Positions 37,025-44,813 of a DNA stretch of 64,000 nt are shown here, in pieces. This DNA comes from an uncultured Candidatus Peregrinibacteria bacterium (GTDB lineage: Bacteria > Patescibacteriota > Gracilibacteria > Peribacterales > Peribacteraceae). Numbering within the stretch: the stretch's first letter is position 1; every line of letters starts with the position of its first letter. The notes below the pieces were generated by a model that saw nothing but the letters and a program-made list of their open reading frames with translations, was not told the DNA's origin and did not search any database. Location of the stretch: NCBI GenBank assembly GCA_903854335.1, contig CAINVY010000005.1:163206-227205 (forward strand), written 5' to 3'. Made by a program: the position numbers and the translations under genes.

Positions 37025-38185
37025 ATGGAACGCCCTTCTTCTCTTCGATCAGCCGCGAAGATATTCACGGCTCGCTTCTCACTTGCGGCCCTCACGATGC
37101 AAATTATTGGATGGTCATTTATAGCTGTTCTCCCGCTCGATACATCCATAGCGACAGCTGCTCGGACAGGACGCCCCCCAGTTATAATTATAACAAACCC
37201 GACACCGGTAATAACATCGATGAACCCCGTGAACATCACCTACGGCACGGCGCTGGATAATGCGCAGCTCAGCGGCTCAGCCAGTGTTCTTGGCACATTC
37301 ACCTACACATCCGTCGCAGGTACACTCTTGAGTGCGGGCGACGGGCAAAGTGAGTCAGTGACTTTCACGCCAGATGACACGTTAAACTACACTACGACGA
37401 CGTCCACAGTGACCGTGAATGTTGCCAAGGCTGCACTGACGATCACGGCCAAGGATACCAGCAAGACGTACGGTGATTCGGTGGCATTTGCAGGAACGGA
37501 ATTCGTCTCGAACGGCCTCGTCAACGGGGACACGGCCACGGGCATTACTCTCACCAGCACTGGATCATCGACAACGGCTCCTGTCTCCGGCTCGCCGTAC
37601 ACTATTGTTCCGAGCGCGGTAGTGGGTACGGGACTGGATAACTACATCGTCAGTTACGTGGATGGGAATCTGACAGTTTCAGCAAAATCCCTCACGATCA
37701 CGACGGACAATCAATCGAAGACACAGGACCAATCCGATCCCGCCCTCACCTACTCGATGAGCGGCGCGCTCGTGGGAAGCGATACTCTCTCAGGCAATCT
37801 CTCAAGGGTCGCAGGTGAGACCATCGGAACATATGCCATCAATCAAGGATCACTCACTGCGGGTGATAATTATTCTATCACCTTCCAGCCGGGAACACTG
37901 ACCATTGACGCTGTTAAGGGTGGTGGAGGTGGTGGTGGAGGCGGTGGTGGAGGCGGACGCGGAACCAGCAATGGCGGCATCGCCCCGGGAGCGTTCGGAG
38001 GACAAGCGCTCGGCGCCACTCCGATGACGCACCGTCAGACCAACGTCATCTGCCGCTTCAAGAATCGTTTCCCGCATCAGTCAGATTCGTTCATCCAGAG
38101 ACTGATCAAGCGCCTCAGCACCTTCCTGAACCTAAGCGAAACGACAGTCACTCAGGCCTTCGCTGATCCGACCTTCTGTCAATGA
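37025..38185 (+). CDS. Secreted MBG-repeat protein with poly-Gly linker
   Basis: A 386-aa surface protein. The signal segment (about 15-45) is followed by tandem MBG-type Ig-like repeats: a first ending NVAKAALTIT, a second starting AKDTSKTYGDSVAFAG and a third starting TTDNQSKTQDQSDPALTYSM, each ending in TVSAKSLTIT- or TLTIDAV-like linkers. A run of 13 glycines (about residue 300) joins these to a basic 70-aa C-terminal domain (FKNRFPHQSDSFIQRLIKRL). MBG repeats occur in bacterial adhesins. The C-terminal domain is not recognised and may anchor or sort the protein. A terminator follows. Confidence 0.75.
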   Translation: MERPSSLRSAAKIFTARFSLAALTMQIIGWSFIAVLPLDTSIATAARTGRPPVIIITNPTPVITSMNPVNITYGTALDNAQLSGSASVLGTFTYTSVAGTLLSAGDGQSESVTFTPDDTLNYTTTTSTVTVNVAKAALTITAKDTSKTYGDSVAFAGTEFVSNGLVNGDTATGITLTSTGSSTTAPVSGSPYTIVPSAVVGTGLDNYIVSYVDGNLTVSAKSLTITTDNQSKTQDQSDPALTYSMSGALVGSDTLSGNLSRVAGETIGTYAINQGSLTAGDNYSITFQPGTLTIDAVKGGGGGGGGGGGGGRGTSNGGIAPGAFGGQALGATPMTHRQTNVICRFKNRFPHQSDSFIQRLIKRLSTFLNLSETTVTQAFADPTFCQ

Positions 38186-38196
38186 AGACCATATCG

Positions 38197-38231
38197 AAAA
38201 CCTCCCTCTCGAGAGATGAGGGGGAGGTTTT
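38197..38231 (+). terminator. Terminator of the MBG-repeat gene
   Basis: AAAACCTCCC (38197-38206) pairs with GGGGAGGTTTT (38221-38231), ending in a T run 12 bases after the stop. The stem is symmetric enough to work on both strands. Confidence 0.75.
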
Positions 38232-38248
38232 GTATGTGAAAAGGAATA

Positions 38249-38395
38249 GCAACGTGTCATGGTGAGGAGCTCCGCGCACAGAGCGTCGCGAACCATCACG
38301 TTGCGAGTCGTGTATCGCCCTTCGCCACGGCGTTCTCAAACGCCGTGGCTTCGTGACGATTTCGCTTTGCGAAATCCCTCAGGGTGACGTTTTCT
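38249..38395. repeat. Complex palindromic repeat element overlapping a gene end
   Basis: Three nested hairpins lie in tandem. An outer palindrome GCAACGTG/CACGTTGC with ATGGT/ACCAT spans 38249-38304. CCACGGCGTT/AACGCCGTGG spans 38325-38348 (10-bp perfect stem). GATTTCGC/GCGAAATC spans 38358-38376. The last one and the adjoining GTCACCCTGAGGG read into the end of the M23 peptidase gene and provide its final codons and stop. The form resembles the REP-like palindromes scattered in many genomes. Only one copy is seen here. Confidence 0.65.
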
Positions 38396-39341
38396 CCGCG
38401 TGATCTTGAATGAACGTTATCGGATTGATGGACCACTTCGCCACCTGCTCCTTCGTCGGTGCATAGAGCGGAGTCCAAGGCATATGCGGATCGGTTTCCG
38501 TTTCACGATCCACTTGCAAATGGAGATGCGGCGCAGTCGTGTTCCCCGTCATGCCGACAGTTCCGATAACTTGACCGACCGCGACTTGGTCACCGACCTT
38601 GACTGCTACGGAACTGAAATGACCGTACACCGAGAACACATCTTCTCCGCTCGCAAGCTTGTGCTCGATGATGACATGAAGACCGAGCGCACCTTCATTC
38701 TGCGCATACGCCACAAGACCGTTTCCAATGGCATGGATGGGAGTACCAATGGGGAGCTTCAAGTCCAATCCCGAATGCATTCCCGTGTACTCATTGGCAT
38801 CCACGCTGTAGGCGGCGAAGTAGCGCGTGGAATAGAAGAGCTTAGCCGTGATGATCGGAATGTTGGTATCAAGAAGAGGATGAGTGAGAGATGACATGGG
38901 AATAGTGAGCTGCGAAAGATCGTAGCGAGGAACCGGAACGAAATCCGCATCGGTCATTTGCGCATAGGTGCGATCCCACTGATCCGACGTGCGCATCGCT
39001 CCCCAGTTGGGAATACGATCAACGGGAAAGACCGTCTTCTGAAGCACGGGAATAAACTCGCCTCCTTCCTCCATGAGCCCAAGAAGATCCCCGAGGAACG
39101 AAACGGACGGACCTGTGGAAATTCCGTGCTTGCGTTGCCTTTTCTCAAGACGAGAGACTCGACGCGCACTGGGGCTGTTCATCTGCACAATCTGATAGTT
39201 CAGAAGATCCCCTTGGAAGAGATTGCTCCCAATCGTCATGGAAAGAACCGTCGTCACCAGCGCAAGTATCACCACGAAGTGGAAGCGCTTGCGACGGAGC
39301 GTTTCCCAAAACTTTCTGTCGGATGTGTTTGGGTTTTCCAT
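38379..39341 (-). CDS. Membrane-anchored M23 family metallopeptidase (LytM-type)
   Basis: A 320-aa protein with one N-terminal transmembrane segment (about 20-42), a linker with a short helical segment, and a C-terminal M23 peptidase domain. The zinc ligands are visible as HSGLD (about 190-194) and HLHLQ (about 270-274), so the enzyme should be active on peptidoglycan cross-links. The final residues come from the palindromic repeat. A TATAAT box lies at 39360-39355, 13 bases before the ATG at 39341. Confidence 0.88.
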   Translation of the reverse strand: MENPNTSDRKFWETLRRKRFHFVVILALVTTVLSMTIGSNLFQGDLLNYQIVQMNSPSARRVSRLEKRQRKHGISTGPSVSFLGDLLGLMEEGGEFIPVLQKTVFPVDRIPNWGAMRTSDQWDRTYAQMTDADFVPVPRYDLSQLTIPMSSLTHPLLDTNIPIITAKLFYSTRYFAAYSVDANEYTGMHSGLDLKLPIGTPIHAIGNGLVAYAQNEGALGLHVIIEHKLASGEDVFSVYGHFSSVAVKVGDQVAVGQVIGTVGMTGNTTAPHLHLQVDRETETDPHMPWTPLYAPTKEQVAKWSINPITFIQDHAEKTSP

Positions 39342-39354
39342 AGTTGTTGCTAAT

Positions 39355-39360
39355 ATTATA
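39355..39360 (-). promoter_or_regulatory. -10 box of the M23 peptidase gene
   Basis: A consensus TATAAT on the minus strand within an AT-rich tract; a TATACA sequence at -35 spacing (39383-39378) is weak. Confidence 0.45.
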
Positions 39361-39415
39361 ACATGAATATATATAATTGTATATATCTGAGATTTGGGCA
39401 GTTATTCAGGAATTC

Positions 39416-39443
39416 TCGACAAATTTTGACTTTCGTTTATAGT
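39416..39443 (+). promoter_or_regulatory. Promoter of the ZIP transporter gene
   Basis: TCGACA (39416-39421), a 16-bp spacer and TATAGT (39438-39443), six bases before the ATG at 39450. Confidence 0.6.
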
Positions 39444-39449
39444 TCCCCC

Positions 39450-40211
39450 ATGAGCACCGTTGCGTCCTACACCCTTGTAAGCGTCATCCTCGTGAGCCTT
39501 CTCTCGCTTCTTGGCATCGCGTTCTTCCTCTTCGAAGGATCCTTCGTCAAAAAATCCCTGCTCTACTTCGTCAGCTTCTCGACGGGCGGCCTGCTCGGAG
39601 ACGTGTTCATCCACATCATGCCCGACTTGGCGAAGAGACCCGCGACCTTCGGCCAGAGCCTCTACGTTCTCCTCGGCGGCATCGTCTTCTCCTTCGTCAT
39701 CGAAAAAATCATACATTGGAGACATTGCCACGCGCTCCCATCCGAAGAGAGCGCCGACCATCATCACAGCATCGGCATCATGAGCGCGACGGGAGAGAGC
39801 GTGCACAATTTCATCGATGGCATCGTGATCGCGGCGAGTTTCCTCGCGAGTATTCCCATCGGCATCTCCACGACGCTGGCCGTCATCTTCCACGAGGTCC
39901 CGCACGAGATCGGAAACTTCGCCGTCCTGCTCCACAGCGGTTTCAACAGGAAAAAGGCGATCCTCTTAAACCTCCTCTCCGCGAGCACATCCATCCTCGG
40001 CGCGATCTTCGTTCTTGTTTCCAGCACTACGTTGAGTTCCTTCACGAATTCCCTTCTTCCCTTCGCCGCGGGGAATCTGCTCTACATCGCCGGTTCCGAT
40101 CTCATCCCCGAACTCCACAAAGAAACGGCGTGGCGCAAATCCATCGGCCAACTCCTCGCGCTGATCGGCGGTATGGCGGTGATGTATCTCCTGCTCTTCA
40201 TGGAGAGATAA
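39450..40211 (+). CDS. ZIP family metal transporter
   Basis: A 253-aa inner-membrane protein with about eight hydrophobic helices and the two metal-site motifs of the family: HNFIDGIVIAASF in the fourth helix and HEVPHEIGNFAVLL in the fifth. A short His-containing loop (ADHHHS) precedes helix 4. It likely imports Zn, Mn or Fe. The start at 39450 is set by the leaderless promoter. Its stop is two bases from the end of the convergent mscS-like gene. Confidence 0.88.
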   Translation: MSTVASYTLVSVILVSLLSLLGIAFFLFEGSFVKKSLLYFVSFSTGGLLGDVFIHIMPDLAKRPATFGQSLYVLLGGIVFSFVIEKIIHWRHCHALPSEESADHHHSIGIMSATGESVHNFIDGIVIAASFLASIPIGISTTLAVIFHEVPHEIGNFAVLLHSGFNRKKAILLNLLSASTSILGAIFVLVSSTTLSSFTNSLLPFAAGNLLYIAGSDLIPELHKETAWRKSIGQLLALIGGMAVMYLLLFMER

Positions 40212-40213
40212 GC

Positions 40214-40735
40214 TCACTTCTTCCGCGAGTAGTTCACGACCACACCATTACTGAGAGGCCCATTGGGAAGAATGATCATCGTGCCATCCTCGCCACGAAG
40301 AATCGTGGAGAATATTTCGATCTTCTCTACCATGCCGCGCTGGGAAAGCGCAGTGATTTCTTCTCCCACTGCGAACGGCTTGAAAAGCAGAATGAGCATG
40401 CCCCCCGCAAGATTCGCGAGACTGCCCTGGAGCGAAAGACCGAAGGCGAGACCGGCGGCACCGAGGACTGCGATGAAGGATGTCATCTGGACACCCACCA
40501 TCATCGCAACTGTCATAATGACGAGAAGCTTGAGCGTGATGGAAACGGAACTCTCGAGGAAGCCCGCGAGCGAGCGATCCACATGTTTCGATTGCAAACC
40601 CCGCCGCATTCCCGACACCACAAGTTTGACGATCCAGAAACCGACAATCAGCGTGACGACTGCGAGGATGACCTGCGGGATGTACTGCACAAGCATCGTG
40701 GCCAAGAGGTTGATGTACGGGAGAAGGTGGGACAT
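40214..40735 (-). CDS. Short MscS-family mechanosensitive channel
   Basis: A 173-aa protein with three membrane segments (about 15-38, 66-86, 90-116). The Gly/Ala-rich pore helix GAAGLAFGLSLQGSLANLAGG is followed by the beta domain ending ILPNGPLSNGVVVNYSRKK. Canonical MscS proteins of about 280 aa carry a further alpha/beta vestibule domain; here translation stops exactly at its expected start. The gene is not frameshifted, because the convergent ZIP gene ends two bases away. This is a minimal, possibly compacted, osmotic safety valve. Confidence 0.85.
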   Translation of the reverse strand: MSHLLPYINLLATMLVQYIPQVILAVVTLIVGFWIVKLVVSGMRRGLQSKHVDRSLAGFLESSVSITLKLLVIMTVAMMVGVQMTSFIAVLGAAGLAFGLSLQGSLANLAGGMLILLFKPFAVGEEITALSQRGMVEKIEIFSTILRGEDGTMIILPNGPLSNGVVVNYSRKK

Positions 40736-40756
40736 GGGAGGAGGTGAAGAGTGCCG

Positions 40757-40785
40757 AACGTATCTCCATTATGCATTTTGGGCAA
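40757..40785 (-). promoter_or_regulatory. Promoter of the short MscS gene
   Basis: Minus-strand TTGCCC (40785-40780) and TACGTT (40762-40757) with a 17-bp spacer, about 21 bases upstream of the ATG. Confidence 0.5.
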
Positions 40786-40818
40786 GCTGAAGAAGCCCTA
40801 TTGAAGAATGGACAGACC

Positions 40819-40846
40819 TTGACTTTTCTGAAAGAAGTAATACACT
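40819..40846 (+). promoter_or_regulatory. Promoter of the lipoprotein gene
   Basis: TTGACT (40819-40824), a 16-bp spacer and TACACT (40841-40846), leading to a 17-base leader before the ATG at 40870. Confidence 0.65.
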
Positions 40847-40869
40847 GACACTCTTTTCCCATTCACAAC

Positions 40870-41460
40870 ATGTCACTTTCGCATCCGGGTAGCAGAGAAG
40901 CAGTCCAAAAGGCACCGATGTCCATGGAAGCAACGGGAGCAGGAAGAATCAGCAATGCGCTCAGGCAAATGCGAGCGCTGCTGGTGCCGGTTCTCCTCGG
41001 CAGTTGCACCGTCAATTATGGCACTATGGGAAGTAACAATCGCACCTATGATCAGCACCGCGAGATTGCTTCATCCGGAAACAGTGGAGGATATGGTGGT
41101 GGTGGACAGTCGCAGAGCACGAATATCAATCTCTCGCAGGTGAACAATAACTCTGCCCCCTCGCAGGCAGCGGCCTATCCTTTAACCTATGCGTATCCGC
41201 TGAACTACTCCTCCTATCCTTCTAACTACTACAGGGGAAGCACCACCGTCGTAGAGGCTCCTTCCTATCGCCGTGGATACATCGCTCCCCGTTATTCAAA
41301 TTCCCATTACTACCCAGATATGGGACGCTACAACCACGGACGCGGTTCCTCGTACCATTACAACAACTCCTATTGGTGGGAATCTTCCGAAACCACCACC
41401 ACGACGTTCCCCGCTCAAAACGGCGCACTGCCGGGAGAGCTCGGCACCTACAATCGTTGA
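40870..41460 (+). CDS. Tyr/Asn/Ser-rich lipoprotein
   Basis: A 196-aa secreted protein. An unusually long N-terminal region leads to the lipobox LLGSC (Cys about residue 46). The mature part is low-complexity, rich in Tyr, Ser, Asn and Gly (SYPSNYYRGS, RYNHGRGSSYHYNN) with a Thr run (about 174-179). It probably forms a disordered surface layer or adhesive coat. No family is recognised. A terminator follows. Confidence 0.65.
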   Translation: MSLSHPGSREAVQKAPMSMEATGAGRISNALRQMRALLVPVLLGSCTVNYGTMGSNNRTYDQHREIASSGNSGGYGGGGQSQSTNINLSQVNNNSAPSQAAAYPLTYAYPLNYSSYPSNYYRGSTTVVEAPSYRRGYIAPRYSNSHYYPDMGRYNHGRGSSYHYNNSYWWESSETTTTTFPAQNGALPGELGTYNR

Positions 41461-41483
41461 GAACACTTACCGTGAATATTGCT

Positions 41484-41511
41484 AAGGCCTCGCCCGTTGC
41501 GAGGCCTTTTT
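41484..41511 (+). terminator. Terminator of the lipoprotein gene
   Basis: AAGGCCTCGC (41484-41493) pairs perfectly with GCGAGGCCTT (41499-41508) around a five-base loop, followed by T residues. Confidence 0.88.
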
Positions 41512-41673
41512 CAAAATCAACATTTCATTCTTCCCCTATCGTTTCGAGATCGATGAGAATCAATGGGAAATCTGCGATCGATGCCGCGGTCCGTTCGGAT
41601 TGCTGCGTCAAGACGATACGATCGAGTAGTGCGTGATTCCAGGTACTATCGAAGCATCTTTCTCCCCTCTCCC

Positions 41674-42273
41674 ATGACGATGCACTGGAAGAAATACGTG
41701 GCGGAATGTATCGGTACTCTTGCGCTGACCTCCGCGGTTCTCGTCTCACTGCGCATTCCGATTCCGCTCATCGCCCCCGTCATCGCGGCACTGACCCTCG
41801 GTCTCTTCGTCTACTCCGTCGGTACCGTCAGTGGATGCCACGTGAACCCCGCCGTGACCATCGGCCTCTGGAGCATCCGCAAAATCCAAGCGAAGGAAGC
41901 CATCGCGTACATCGCCGCACAAGTCATCGGTGCCGTCTTCGCCATGGGGCTCTTCCTCTGGGCGTTCGGTCCGCTTCCCGCTCTCACCGTAGCAGGTTCA
42001 CTGCGCATCTTCACCGGAGAAGCGGTGGGCACCGGCATCCTCCTCTTTGGCATTTGCGGCGTCGTCTACGACAAAATCCCGCATGCAGCATGGGGACTCG
42101 CCGTCGGCGGATCGCTCCTCCTCGGCATTCTTTTCGCATCAACGGTGGGCAACGGACTCCTCAATCCCGCTGTTATGATTGGCGCGCAGTCGATCTCCTG
42201 GGCGTACGCCTTCGGCCCCATCGTCGGCGCAGTTCTCGCCTGCCAACTCTATCGGTGGATGGTGAAATCTTAA
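41674..42273 (+). CDS. Aquaporin-like MIP-family channel
   Basis: A 199-aa six-helix channel of the major intrinsic protein family. The first NPA box is in SGCHVNPAVTIG and the second in NGLLNPAVMIG. The second box is followed by Val where water and glycerol channels nearly always carry Arg (NPAR), the key residue of the ar/R selectivity filter. The protein is shorter than typical aquaporins (about 230-290 aa). Substrate prediction is therefore uncertain. The ATG at 41674 was chosen because the first helix follows at once. A bidirectional terminator lies downstream. Confidence 0.82.
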   Translation: MTMHWKKYVAECIGTLALTSAVLVSLRIPIPLIAPVIAALTLGLFVYSVGTVSGCHVNPAVTIGLWSIRKIQAKEAIAYIAAQVIGAVFAMGLFLWAFGPLPALTVAGSLRIFTGEAVGTGILLFGICGVVYDKIPHAAWGLAVGGSLLLGILFASTVGNGLLNPAVMIGAQSISWAYAFGPIVGAVLACQLYRWMVKS

Positions 42274-42277
42274 GAGA

Positions 42278-42305
42278 AAAACGCGCCCGAGGGCGCGTTT
42301 TCTTT
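42278..42305. terminator. Bidirectional terminator between aquaporin and DUF11 genes
   Basis: AAAACGCGCC (42278-42287) pairs with GGCGCGTTTT (42292-42301) around a four-base loop, flanked by A and T runs on both sides. It serves the two convergent genes. Confidence 0.88.
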
Positions 42306-42322
42306 TGGATGCGAATGAATAC

Positions 42323-43582
42323 TTAGCGCACTGCCAAGAACTTTCTTAAGACCAATCCTCCGGCCACCGTGTACTTCAGAGCGGAGAAGATGACCAGAAG
42401 CACCAAGACGGAGGAGCCGGAACCGATCGGGCTGAGGAAGCGGCTCGCATCATCCGTAGAGGAGAGGAAGCCCGCACCGGTCTGGGGCAATTGTCCCATC
42501 ACGGGCATAGAGAGTACTGAGGAAGGATAGCCACCCGCGCCGAGAATGCGCATGGAAGCGGCAACCGTGCTCCCCGGCTTGAGCGATGCGTTCGCCCGAA
42601 CGCTGAATGACAATTCCCGCACTTCTCCGGGAGCGAGATCCACCGTCCAGGTGAGTCTCCCGTTTCCAACCATAGCACCTGCCGTTGCGAGTGGCGTGAT
42701 CTGATTCGGATCGTAGTAGAAATCCACTTCCACTCCCTTGAGCGTTCCGCTGGAAATATTCTGCGCCTGCGCGCTGAGAACAACCGTATCACCCGGCAAC
42801 ACTTCGTTGCGGGATGACGTGAGTGTCAGGATGGCATCCTGAGAGGAAGAGGTCACCTGAGGCGGGACGATGGTCACCGACTGCACGGGAAAACGCGAAA
42901 CAGACGAGGAGGAGGAAGATGAAAGCACCCCCATGTGGGAGAGAATACGCATCTGGCGTCTCTCTTGATCGATTTGCATTTGCCTCTGGGCTTCATCAGC
43001 ACCTTCCGTACTGCCGATCTGACATCCCGGATCAGCCATATCGATCAGTCCATCCTTATCGTTATCGATCCCGTCATTGCACTCATTGTGTGCGGCCGTG
43101 CAATTGATCGCGGTGGAGAAGGTCTTCGAATTTCCCGCGAGAGCCGGATCCAATTCGTTCGCTTGCACCGATACATCAGCCGTGTACGTCACGGCGGTGC
43201 AGGCATCCTGATACAACGTTGCGAAGTTCACGGGGATGGCGAGAACGCTACTATTCGCAATGGAAGAAACCGAGCAAGTGATTCTCACTCCGTCGAACGA
43301 GCACGTCGGATACGAACCCGAGGATTGGAACTTCAATCCCGCCATCGGCTTGATCGTCACGACGATGGCATGCGCATCGCTCGGACCGAGATTCGTCAAG
43401 GTCACCGTATCGGTGAAGACGCTGCCACGATCCACGAACGCAGGCGCGGTGAGAGAAAGGGCGAGATCACTCGTCGAGGGCGTCGTCGCGAGCGTGGTTG
43501 CAGCCCACTGGGTGGGGATGAGGAGGATACCAACGACGGCGATTGCCGTGAGAATGGATCCAAGGCGCACGGGGTGGCGCAT
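42323..43582 (-). CDS. DUF11-type surface protein with LPQTG sorting motif
   Basis: A 419-aa secreted protein. The signal segment (about 10-30) is followed by a DUF11 beta domain (DLALSLTAPAFVDRG, VTLTNLGPSDA) and a calcium-loop-like segment CNDGIDNDKDGLIDMADPGC. A Ser run (SSSSSSSS) links to a cohesin/DUF11-like domain (RNEVLPGDTVVLSAQAQNIS). The C-terminus holds LPQTG, then a hydrophobic helix and a short basic tail (RKFLAVR). LPXTG-helix-basic is the classical sortase signal. No sortase gene is in the window. The ATG at 43582 starts the signal peptide. Confidence 0.78.
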   Translation of the reverse strand: MRHPVRLGSILTAIAVVGILLIPTQWAATTLATTPSTSDLALSLTAPAFVDRGSVFTDTVTLTNLGPSDAHAIVVTIKPMAGLKFQSSGSYPTCSFDGVRITCSVSSIANSSVLAIPVNFATLYQDACTAVTYTADVSVQANELDPALAGNSKTFSTAINCTAAHNECNDGIDNDKDGLIDMADPGCQIGSTEGADEAQRQMQIDQERRQMRILSHMGVLSSSSSSSVSRFPVQSVTIVPPQVTSSSQDAILTLTSSRNEVLPGDTVVLSAQAQNISSGTLKGVEVDFYYDPNQITPLATAGAMVGNGRLTWTVDLAPGEVRELSFSVRANASLKPGSTVAASMRILGAGGYPSSVLSMPVMGQLPQTGAGFLSSTDDASRFLSPIGSGSSVLVLLVIFSALKYTVAGGLVLRKFLAVR

Positions 43583-43606
43583 AGATGGAAGGGGAAAAAG
43601 GGAGAA

Positions 43607-43635
43607 ACTATGTACTTTTATCATTTTATTGTCAA
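43607..43635 (-). promoter_or_regulatory. Promoter of the DUF11 surface protein gene
   Basis: A consensus TTGACA (43635-43630) and CATAGT (43612-43607) at 17-bp spacing on the minus strand; the leader is about 18 bases. Confidence 0.65.
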
Positions 43636-43686
43636 TATCTGTTTATTTTGCTGAAACGTCGAATTGATCATAAAGAAGTGCTCCGA

Positions 43687-44724
43687 TCAGAGAATGAGCA
43701 TCGCATCTCCGAACGAGAAAAAGCGGTACTGGCGCTCAATAGCGTGTTCGTAGAGCGAAAAGAGTTCATCTTCTCCCATGAATGCTGCCACGAGCATAAG
43801 GAGGCTCGATCGCGGGACATGAAAATTTGTGATGAGCCCTTCTACAAGCCGAAATTTGTACCCTTCACGAATGAAAAGGTCCGTCGTGCCACTCGGCCTC
43901 ACGATCCTTCCCTCCCGATCGCTTGCCGACTCCAGAGCACGAACCACGGTCGTGCCGACAGCGATGATAGGATCGTGAGCTTTCTTCGCTTCCTCCAAGA
44001 TTTTCACGACATCTTCGTCCATATGGTAGTACTCCTCGTGGAGCTTCCCCTCTTTCCATTGCCTCTGAGAGAGCGGAGCGAATGTGCCCAAGTGGACATG
44101 GAGCGTGACACGCGCGATGCGCACCCCCGCAGCACAAAGGGAATCGAGCAATGCGGATGTGAAGTGCAGTGAAGCGGTCGGTGCCGCGATGGAGCCGGGC
44201 TCCTTCGCGAAGACGGATTGATACTCCTGCCTCACTTCCTCCGGCGAGAGCGGTGTGCGCTTGATGTACGGAGGAAGTGGAGCACTGCCTATGCTCTCCA
44301 GGATATCCTCGATACGGGAGACCCTAAATGAGGGCTTCAGAAGCCACGCATTCCCAGACTCTCCTTCAACGATCAATGACTCCTCTTGCGAGAGTCTCAA
44401 CTCCTCGCCCGGACGAAGCCGCCTGTTGGCGAGCACGAGAAGATATTCCCCCTCACGTTTGAGATAGAGGAGCGACACATGTCCTCCCGTCGATCTCTTC
44501 GCCATGAGCTTGGCGGGAATGACTTTCGTTTCATTGAGAACGAGGACCGACCTGGAAGGAAGAAAATCCCCGATGTTGCGAAAGAGCATGTCACGTACTT
44601 CTGCAGTCTTGCGATCGTAGACGAGCAACTTCGCGCTATCGCGAGGATGGGCCGGTCTCTGCGCTATGCGTTCCTTTGATAGAACATAGTCATAGCGGTC
44701 GAGGGCTTCTTGGAAGGAACGCAT
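43687..44724 (-). CDS. queA: S-adenosylmethionine:tRNA ribosyltransferase-isomerase
   Basis: A 345-aa enzyme that transfers the ribosyl part of SAM to 7-aminomethyl-7-deazaguanine in tRNA to make epoxyqueuosine. The family blocks are intact: RDSAKLLVYDR near the N-terminus, FLPSRSVLVLNETKVIPAKL, and the C-terminal DLFIREGYKFRLVEGLITNFHVPRSSLLMLVAAF. The start at 44724 is used; a longer one exists eight codons upstream. No other queuosine gene is in the window. Confidence 0.95.
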   Translation of the reverse strand: MRSFQEALDRYDYVLSKERIAQRPAHPRDSAKLLVYDRKTAEVRDMLFRNIGDFLPSRSVLVLNETKVIPAKLMAKRSTGGHVSLLYLKREGEYLLVLANRRLRPGEELRLSQEESLIVEGESGNAWLLKPSFRVSRIEDILESIGSAPLPPYIKRTPLSPEEVRQEYQSVFAKEPGSIAAPTASLHFTSALLDSLCAAGVRIARVTLHVHLGTFAPLSQRQWKEGKLHEEYYHMDEDVVKILEEAKKAHDPIIAVGTTVVRALESASDREGRIVRPSGTTDLFIREGYKFRLVEGLITNFHVPRSSLLMLVAAFMGEDELFSLYEHAIERQYRFFSFGDAMLIL

Positions 44725-44813
44725 CGGAGCGCATTGTCTCAGAATCACTTCGCGGCGTCACAGGAAATGCATTTCCTCGGCAGAGTTCCCTCCTTTCTGC
44801 TACTATGCATCCC

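Noticed and set aside
39716..40747. A 343-codon plus-strand open frame across the ZIP and MscS genes
   Set aside because: It overlaps two genes with strong family motifs and is His/Arg-rich.
43585..44172. A 195-codon plus-strand open frame across queA
   Set aside because: Antisense to queA and without a motif.
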